DNA from: Siphonodentalium dalli
Taxonomy: Eukaryota > Mollusca > Scaphopoda > Gadilida > Siphonodentaliidae
Assembly (NCBI GenBank): GCA_032622095.1
Contig: CP136067.1
Span: 126,703,030-126,767,029, forward strand
Direction: 5' to 3'
DNA length: 64,000 nt
Shown here: piece after piece, positions 56,698 through 64,000 of the stretch
Numbering within the stretch: position 1 is the first letter of the stretch
Layout: each line of letters begins with the position of its first letter
Position numbers and translations under genes: made by a program
The notes under the pieces: model-generated
The model's input: only the letters and a program-made list of their open reading frames with translations
What the model was told of the DNA's origin: nothing
Database searches by the model: none

Positions 56698-57573
56698 GAG
56701 TACATATGATGATGTTAACGATGTTGATGATTAAGATGATTATGTTGATGATGATGACGATGTAAATGATGGTGGTGTGATGATGATGGTGAGTACATAT
56801 GATGAGGGTAACGATGATGATGATTAATATGATTATTTTAATGATGATGATGGTGGTGTGATGATAATGGTGGGTACACATGATGATGGTAACGATGATG
56901 ATGATTAAGATGAGTATGTTGATGATGATTATGATGATGGTGATGATGATGATGATGATGATGGTGGTGATGTGATGATAATGGTGGGTTCACATGATGA
57001 TGGTAACGATGATGATGATTAAGATGATTATGTTGATGATGATGATGATGATGGTGGTGTGATGATAATGGTGGGTACATATGATGATGGTAACGATGAT
57101 GATGATTAAGATGATTATGTTGTTGATGATGATGATGATGGTGGTGTGATGATAATTATGGGTACACATGATGATGGTAACGTTGATGATGATTAAGATG
57201 AGTATGTTGTTGATGATGATGATGATGATGGTGGTGTGATGATAATGGGTGCGTGCATATGATGAGGGTAACGATGATGATGATGATTAATATGATTATG
57301 TTGACGATGATGATGATGATGGTTGTGTGATGATGATGGTGAGTACATATGATGATGGTAACGATGATGATGATTAAGATGATTATGTTGTTGATGATGA
57401 TGATGATGGTGGTGTGATGATAATGGTGGGTACATATGATGAGGGTAACGACGATGATGATGATGATTAAGATGATTATGTTGCTGTTGATGATGATGAT
57501 GATGTGATGATGATGGTGAGTACATATGGTGATGGTAACGATGACGATGATTAAGATGTTTATGTTGATGATG

Positions 57574-57605
<32 letters not shown>

Positions 57606-57710
57606 GATGGTGGTGATATGATGATAATGGTGGGTACACATGATGATGGTAACGATGATGATGATTAAGATGATTATGTTGATGGCAATGGTGATTGAGA
57701 ATATGAGAGT
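56698..57710. repeat. GAT-rich compound satellite, about 90-110-bp units
   Basis: Units contain ATGATGGTAACGATGATGAT, then GATTAAGATGATTATGTTGA, (GAT)n, GGTGGTGTGATGATAATGG and TGGGTACA. About ten units vary mainly in the GAT run length. The long His-rich and Ile-rich minus-strand frames here are translations of the repeat. Confidence 0.95.
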
Positions 57711-58660
57711 GGTAGTAGTGGTTGTGGTGATCGACGAGGATCGTAGTGGTAGAAAATGATAATGTTCCTGATATGAACAAGAATTTGTTCTGCAAAAATC
57801 ACTATAAGTATTTATACCAAGTCAGATTGACCAGGCTGCATGTCAACCGGAGAGTCTATGTATATTATAGGGGACAATTACACCATTTTTAAATTCAAAG
57901 GCGCCATTTATAAATAATTCAGCAAAGCCTATCCCGCAAAAGATCACAAAATGCGCACAAGAATTACATAATACCACAATTAGACACCCCCTCCACCGCC
58001 CAACATCATCACCATGCATCTGACAGAGCTCGATATGCCGATTAGTTATTCGTGTTGAACAAAGACGCCTTATAATTTAATGGAAACTGGGGAGTTGCAC
58101 TGTCGTTCGCATGCCTAACATTAAGTGCTGAAACTAAAAAATCCAACATTCCGCCACTGATCGGCAATGTTAAACCCAGTACTCTTAACAACAGACTACA
58201 TCAATTTCACTCGGACTTTCGTTTGAAATGTACACCTATAGTAGGCAATAAATGTGCAAAATCACGTTTTGTGAAGTGGAATTTCATTATTTAGTGTAAA
58301 GTCTGCAACAAGCAACTAGTAACAAGTATGACCCCTTCGGCTTTCCATAATATTATGTACCTACATGCATATTCCATGTTTCACTCTAGTTATCTATTGT
58401 ATACCTCTCCATTTATATTTCTCGATATCCATTTATGTACACTGGATCAGAGAATTAAGCATATATAACCCAGTGTCTTTATAATGTTTGGAAATTTAAC
58501 TTTTCCTGTTCAATTTATGTTCACTCTTGTTTGTAGCCACCATATCAAAACCTAGATAGTTGTGCACATGAGAAAGGTCTGCCCAGCTGGCTTGAATATT
58601 AATGTCACTATAATGGCAACTACAACCGGGCCATCACTAGGGCCTGGCAAATTATAATTA
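57711..58660. other. Intergenic sequence upstream of the MFS gene
   Basis: No repeat or exon is recognised. It could hold upstream regulatory sequence or a further 5' exon of the transporter that I cannot detect. Confidence 0.4.
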
Positions 58661-58669
58661 GTTACAAGA

Positions 58670-58683
58670 TATAAATATAAGAG
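58670..58683 (+). promoter_or_regulatory. Possible TATA box upstream of the transporter
   Basis: TATAAATATAAGAG lies about 260 bp before the first recognised exon. An ATG in good context (ATCATGG) follows at 58745, but its frame closes quickly. No transcription start evidence; weak candidate. Confidence 0.2.
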
Positions 58684-58928
58684 ACTATCATCTTCCCAAA
58701 GTGTCATCGCATTCTACTTTCACTGAAGACATCCTAAAACTATCATGGAAACTTACTTTTTGATGTGTTTTCGTGCTGCAAATGTCGATATAACATTTAT
58801 GATAACACAACTACATTGATCTATATTCCAGTTCGATTACCCCAGCGTAGGGTTCCACACCACTTTAAAGTCAATGGTGCCTTCTATGTTTACCGCTCAC
58901 ACATGTATTCCTTTTTTGTCACTTTCAG

Positions 58929-59070
58929 GCTAATCACAAACGCACCAGGACCCTTTGTTATGTCGGGTTATTCGTGTGCTGCCTTGAGAAACTGGTCAGC
59001 GGCTCGGTGTTCGCCTTCAGCGTTTATGCAAATGACCTGAAATCCACATTCAACTATACTCAAACTGAAG
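58929..59070 (+). CDS. MFS transporter exon a
   Basis: The acceptor is a pyrimidine tract ending TCACTTTCAG (AG at 58927-58928), and the donor is GAAG followed by GTTCGT. 142 nt encode ANHKRTRTLCYVG, then TM1, ending NDLKSTFNYTQTE with one base left over. At least one more 5' exon must supply the initiator Met. Confidence 0.8.
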
Positions 59071-62000
59071 GTTCGTACAAAACCTAATACTACGGAAGTC
59101 CCATATCCGATCGCCAACATGCAACACAAATGTTTATGGAATCATTTAGATTCACAGGCCCCTGCCATGGAAAAACCCAAATAGTCCAATATATTCTATA
59201 CACTATCGAGAATGCTTACACGTCCGATTTGGGTAAAAACACATATATGATAATCCTCATATATAGATGGAATGAAATGTCCTTGAATGTCCTTGGAATG
59301 TCCTTGATATGTCCTTGAAATGAAATGTCCTTTCTTTTGATATATAAATCTACATAATCTAACGTATGGACGTCGAAATATCGATTTGAAATCTACCGAC
59401 AAAAGGCGGTTATATGCTTGGGTGTCCGGCAGTCATAATACACATACTACATGTATATCAATGCAATTATTACGACCACGAGTGGTGAACTTGCGAGTTC
59501 CTGGTACGATTTGTCGACCACGAAGATCCAATTGAAGTTTGGTGACGATCGGGTGAGGAATGTGGCCTGTATATTGTGCCGAAGGATTTAGTCATACAAA
59601 GAGTAAAATCCAAGGTGGCCACTGGCGGCATGTCTTCAACGATTTCGGAACAAAATGATGGCTCCCATATATTGGTCACCCATAAATCCATATGAAGTTT
59701 GATGATGATCGGATAATGATGTTGTCTTTAGGGTGTGCCAACGGATTAAGTCACGGAAAGAGGAAAATCAAAGATGGCTGCCGGTGGTCGTGTTCGTCGA
59801 AAATCTTTCAAATTCGACAGAGCTGATCCTAAACAAGTCTGTAAATTTTCAAAGTAATTCTCCGATTAATGCGGGCTGCAGGATGTGCCGATGGATTCAA
59901 ATGTGAAATCCAAGTTTGCTGCTGGCGGCCTACAGTAGGTCGATAAATAAGTTACATTCTTCCACGAAGACATTATGTACATTATATACTTACTGCAACA
60001 CGCCTTGCTACTGAGTCGCGCCCATATTGGATCCATCCAGCCCTGTTCGCTTTTTAAGTGCTACAGGTCAAAGTTCTGGAGTAGGTGCTCCACAACTTTG
60101 ACCTGTATCTCTAAAACGGCTGGATGGATCCAATATGGCCGCAACTCAGAGACAATGCGTATTAGAAACATCCGTCTACAGAACAAAGCTATACAGAGCG
60201 TCACTATACTTGTCAGTCTAGTTCTGTTGTGGTGGAATAAAGAGTGTTGGTCACTACGTGCGAAGAACTGTAAACAACTGGAAAACTGTAATGACTGAGA
60301 TTTTTTTCCAGAGTTCCGGTATATGGTGGTGAAAGCCGTTACGAGACTTCGGAAGGGTAAAGCCCCTGACATTTACGGTTTAATGAGTGAACATCTGCAT
60401 TATGCTGGTGACGAATTGGTTGATATAGTAACTATTATTATCAACAAAATATTTGCATGCAGAGAAATTCCCGATACACTGAAAATCGCTCTTCTAAACC
60501 CAGTATATAAAAATAAAGGGGGCAAGACCACCTCAACCAACTACCGTGGGATTACGTGTCTCCCAGTTATCTTAAAAGTGATCGAGATTGTTCTGCGGGA
60601 GTACATGTGTGAATACACTGCTCACAAACAGTCTCCTATTCAAAGAGGATTCACACCTCAATCTTCGCCTATGAACAGCGCCTTGATGCTGGAGGAAGTG
60701 TTCCGTGAATATTCTGATGCAGGAAGGACAGTATATCTAGCATTCTTAGACGCCAAAGCATCATTTGATGGTGGTCCAAATCATTATAGATTCGTCAAAA
60801 AAAACTACCGCACTTCAAAACATTAACCTTATTGGACTTCAATCTCTCCAGCGCCTGTGCGACAAGTTGTGCTATACGCTACATCTCTGCCGCAACGCTA
60901 TCTTAAAAGACCATTAATTTCATTGGATTTTGTTTGTTCAGTTATTCGTTCAATTTGTGTTTATAACATTTGCAAGATATCCTACATGGATGGAATGAAA
61001 GAAAGAAGAAGAAGGTATCTAAAGTTTATGTCGACATATCGATGTCGTCCCTTTATTCCGAAGGTCCGATACTCCGAATGTCCAATACTCCAAATGTCCT
61101 ATGTTACGAAGACTATGAACGTCCTACATTACGAAGACGCAATACTCCAACGGTTCTATATTACATTTAATTTGACCATTACACTATGTCATGGATATAC
61201 ATGTATCCTCTAAACTATATCAAGGCGAAAAAGATTGAACGACACTTTAATTTAAATTTAATTTTGTTTTAGAGGTTCCAAAAGAGATATCACACTTGGT
61301 GTATCCAATACAACGTGAAACAAATAATCAGTTATGTTAAATTCTTTATTTTCCAGTTGAAACCATCATTTCGTCTTCAAATTTCGGACAAGGCTTTGCC
61401 GTGTTCCCTGGATTATTTGTCGATCGATTTGGCCCTAGGCTGTCATGCGCAGTCGGTATCGTGGTGACCGTTACTCCTCTCATTCTGCTGTGGAGTTCGA
61501 CGTTTTGGGTCTCGTTCTACCGAAACAAATACTTGTTGGTAGCTTTATACTACGCCATAACAGGTGAGTAATATCACACTTAAAGGTGGATTATCTCTTT
61601 GTAAACATGTATTATATAGTTACCGGCGTAAACAATATTAGATCTGAATCGAAGACTCCTGTCCGGAAATGCTTCTATCGATTAATAATGATTTTATTTC
61701 GAATATTTTCTGGTCTAAATAGGTATGGTTGTTTAGCTAACGAACAATAGTAGTTACTGTTAACAGAGACCAGAAATGTTATTGAATCATTTTGTCATAA
61801 ATAAACGTTAATTATACCCATTATCGCTTATAACTATGGAATAAAACAATACAACCAATCAATCTGGGACATTTGACATTCGGTACGTAGCCATATGAAC
61901 AGCCTAATGCTCTCTATCGCTATATGATATCACCCGAATGGTCTGTTCTAAAAATAGACAAATACAGTGTCCCAATTAATCGTCTCATTTCATAATAAAA

Positions 62001-64000
62001 TATTCGAATAAAATCAATATTAATTGATAGAAGCCTTTACAGACAGAGGTCTTCAATTCATATTTATTATTTTATACCCACGCAACTATTTCAAATTTGT
62101 TATTTAAAGAGATAATCCATCTTTAATTAAAGCTAGGCACACATCGCCGTCAGATTTGGCTGAATTTTTTTTCCATGCGATTCGATTCAGTTGGCTATCA
62201 AACTTTAAAGTAAAACAGGAATGATGCTCGAGTACGTATATTCTATATTTGTATCTCTTATTACAAATATGGAATTCCATCAATGTTTGCACGGTTGATA
62301 ATCCACAGAAATTTTAAGTCTATTTCTGGAAAATGTCAGTTGTTACTGTCCTATCATAACTTATGGAAATGCTTATATCTCAGGGCTCGTGTAATGTTAC
62401 GGTCCACTTAATGTTTGAGTCTCCGATTATTTCTATGCAGAGTCAGTTTTATTGACTGGGCTATTTTTGGCATGTAATAAGACAACATATATATATATAT
62501 TCCAACATGATAGCGAACAACTATGTCAGATATGTTTCCACAAATGCTAGAAATTATCATATTCACCCACAATGCTCCCTCTTATTTAACAAGAATGCAT
62601 CAGAAAAATAGAACTAGGAGGTATAGTTATTACCCATAATCGAGAATAATAGACTGACACTGCAGTCCATATACAAAATTAAGCACAGAAACACCCATGA
62701 CACAAGTCGGTGTCGCGACAAAAACAACATATTCACAGTTTATTTGACCGGCTATGTTGATAATACAATGCTTAGGAGCTTCACAAGTGGCACGATCAGA
62801 AGCTTCAGATGCTCCGATCAAATCAAAATGTGGGAAAGACTTTTTGTGCGACGATTCATCAAACAATTTACCGGTCTATATTTTTGAAGCTGCATCTCAA
62901 GAACAATTAAAAATAATAATTGATGCATTCTTGTATAGCATGAAATATGACCATCATTACAACTAAACTAAACACATGTTGTGACATACAAGAATGAGGG
63001 ATATGTGAATCGATATTGGAACTAGACAAGTTAATAGACTTGTTACGAAATAAATTGATGTTGATATCGATATGCAAACGTTTAAAACTGGCAATACATT
63101 GCGAACTATCTATTGTTCAGTCAACATATTCAAAAACGATATCACAATGAACAATTCCTTAACGTATCTCTTCGCAGGAATGGGATCCATGTTCTGTTAC
63201 ATTGCATCGCAGAACACTTCACTAACCAACTTCAAATCAGCATGGCGTGGAAGGATCATAGGATTTCAAGATTCCTTATACGGCGGTAGCTTGATGATAT
63301 TCAGTCAACTATACTATAATGTGTTCCAAACGAATTCACCCAACACGGGTAGCACCATGTTTAGTGGTTTCTCAGGGTTTATGTTCTTGCTAGCTGTTTC
63401 CTTCGCAGTTGTGGATGTTCTTTGTCTGTTGTTCTCAAAATCCTTCTACGACGGTGATTATGATCAGTACCTCGCGAACGAAACGCGTCTTAGATCGTCA
63501 ATATACGGGTCAGCACCAAGTACAAACACTGACGAACTACAAGACGTTAATGGGGTTGACAGCAACGATGTGGAAATTGAAAACAAAGTACCAGAGCATG
63601 TTCCATTCTTGAAAATAATAACAAAATATCAGTATAATATCTACCTTTGGACGTTCGTGTTGGTTGGTTCTGTGGCTGCGGTGACTTTGAATAATTTGAC
63701 AGTTGCCGCAAAGGCTCTTAGGTACAGTGACCACAACAATCTTGTGTTATCCGTGGATGCTGTCACGTCGTTTCTATGCAGTCTAACGACAGGAATTATG
63801 GCAGATCTGTTCGGCCAGCATCGTGTAATGTGCCAGCTCATAGCAACGCTTATCGGTTGCATAGCAACCGTTGTTTACTCATGGGCATGCCAGTATTTCT
63901 CCGGGTTCCTCATCGCATCCATGTTGGTGGTTATACCTTCGGCTATGATGTGGACCGTGGTTCCGGCTGAATTGAGCGACCGGTTTGGAATTGTTGATCT
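58929..64000 (+). CDS. MFS transporter, nodulin-like type (partial, 3 exons)
   Basis: Exons 58929-59070, 61357-61563 and 63178 to the window end join in phase at two GT-AG introns. The translation is a polytopic membrane protein. TM1 lies within GLFVCCLEKLVSGSVFAFSV. TM2 is followed by VDRFGPR, the MFS motif A loop. TM3 and TM4 (ALYYAITGMGSMFCYIAS) follow, then NFKSAWRGRIIGFQDSLYGG before TM5 and TM6. An acidic cytoplasmic loop leads to TM7-TM10, with a second motif-A-like GIMADLFGQHR. This arrangement fits nodulin-like/NFD4-like MFS carriers. The substrate cannot be inferred. The start codon exon and the last TM helices are outside what I can see. Introns contain a hairpin and an RT relic. 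Confidence 0.85.
59515..59935 (+). repeat. Tandem repeat, three units of about 150 bp with AAGATGGC core
   Basis: Cores CCAAGGTGGCCACTGGCGGC (59608), CAAAGATGGCTGCCGGTGG (59766) and CCAAGTTTGCTGCTGGCGGC (59910). Each is preceded by TGATGATCGG-type and GTGCCgAnGGATT-type words. Confidence 0.65.
60007..60154. repeat. Long hairpin in intron 1
   Basis: The arms 60007-60083 and 60085-60154 pair. Words include CCATATTGGATCCATCCAGC, ACAGGTCAAAGTT and GTGCTCC at the tip. It looks like a short foldback element. Confidence 0.8.
60323..60917 (+). pseudogene. Internally deleted non-LTR retrotransposon RT relic in the intron
   Basis: The open frame 60323-60826 has RT motifs in order: GKAPDIYGLMSEHL, NPVYKNKGGKTTSTNYRGIT, LPVILKV, IQRGFTPQSSPMNSALMLEE and VYLAFLDAKASFD with a catalytic Asp. 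Immediately afterwards a shifted frame (60820-60917) reads LIGLQSLQRLCDKLCYTLHL to a TAA, matching the extreme C-terminus of the relic at 45967. The whole YADD palm, thumb and knuckle are missing between them, so this is an internal-deletion copy. It lies in the sense orientation of the host gene. Confidence 0.8.
61357..61563 (+). CDS. MFS transporter exon b
   Basis: Acceptor TTTATTTTCCAG, donor GTGAGT at 61564. It starts with two bases that complete the split Val codon and reads through TM2, the DRFGPR loop, TM3 and the start of TM4. It ends after one base of a Gly codon. Confidence 0.85.
61564..63177 (+). other. Intron 2 of the MFS gene
   Basis: 1614-bp AT-rich intron. A short TA repeat is at about 62489. 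The open frames inside (62630-62866 minus, 62754-62966 plus) overlap on opposite strands and have no motif. No mobile element recognised. Confidence 0.7.
63178..64000 (+). CDS. MFS transporter exon c (runs off the window)
   Basis: Acceptor TCTCTTCGCAG. It completes the Gly codon and reads 274 codons without a stop: the end of TM4, TM5, TM6, a loop rich in Asp/Asn/Ser (DELQDVNGVDSNDVEIENK), then TM7 to about TM10. Confidence 0.85.

Larger units (their letters stand above)
59071..61356 (+). other. Intron 1 of the MFS gene
   Basis: 2286-bp intron with a GT-AG boundary. It contains a three-unit tandem repeat (59515-59935), a long hairpin (60007-60154) and an RT relic (60323-60917). The rest is AT-rich. 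Confidence 0.7.

Noticed and set aside
56693-57795. Long His-rich and Ile-rich minus-strand open frames
   Set aside because: They are translations of the GAT-rich satellite in different frames; composition follows the repeat exactly.
58745-58820. First coding exon beginning at ATG 58745
   Set aside because: Good start context, but no donor site gives the required phase into exon a, and the frame closes after 25 codons.
62630-62966. Opposite-strand open frames in intron 2
   Set aside because: They are mirror frames of the same AT-rich DNA with no motif; neither is supported.

Overview
The window looks like metazoan nuclear DNA, most likely from a marine invertebrate. The base composition is AT-rich. 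There are no prokaryotic operons, the one clear host gene is split by GT-AG introns, and two tRNA-derived SINEs resemble those of molluscs and other lophotrochozoans. I cannot fix the phylum from sequence alone. Nearly everything from 1 to about 58.7 kb is transposable elements, their relics, foldback elements and tandem repeats.

The only convincing host gene starts near the right edge. It is a plus-strand major facilitator superfamily (MFS) transporter of the nodulin-like type. Three exons (58929-59070, 61357-61563, 63178 to beyond 64000) join in phase, and the gene runs out of the window. Its first visible intron holds a long hairpin and a sense-strand, internally deleted reverse transcriptase (RT) relic.

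Layout. 0.2-1.0 kb: 117-bp tandem repeat. 1.04-1.43 kb: TTAA-flanked MITE with nested hairpins. 4.2-12.2 kb: an old non-LTR retrotransposon split at one RT codon position by a 6.46-kb insertion, which itself contains a 4.98-kb element with inverted arms of about 1.45 kb. 13.7-19.7 kb: dispersed repeats, a MITE and a second long inverted repeat. 21.9-25.0 kb: hairpin repeats and a SINE. 25.6-28.5 kb: minus-strand, internally deleted two-ORF retrotransposon. 30.5-32.5 kb: a Harbinger-type MITE, two foldbacks and a GA-rich tract. 33.55-40.84 kb: a hAT-type element (15-bp terminal inverted repeats, perfect 8-bp target duplication) carrying a nearly full-length minus-strand non-LTR retrotransposon of the same family as the 25.6-kb copy. 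42.2-44.0 kb: a hairpin repeat interrupted by an RT relic, whose left target duplication was then hit by a MITE. 44.9-46.7 kb: minisatellites and an RT 3' fragment. 48.66-50.09 kb: an integrase-type DNA transposon relic (KRBA2-like/Ginger-like) with palindromic repeats at its ends. 50.4-57.7 kb: dispersed repeats, a second SINE, satellites and a 1-kb GAT-rich array.

The most informative results are the insertion boundaries. Target duplications and split genes give a relative order of insertion at three loci. A second theme is the repeated AAGATGGCnGCC core, a YY1-like site, in several unrelated-looking tandem and inverted arrays. All identifications rest on reading the translations and repeats by eye; no searches were run.
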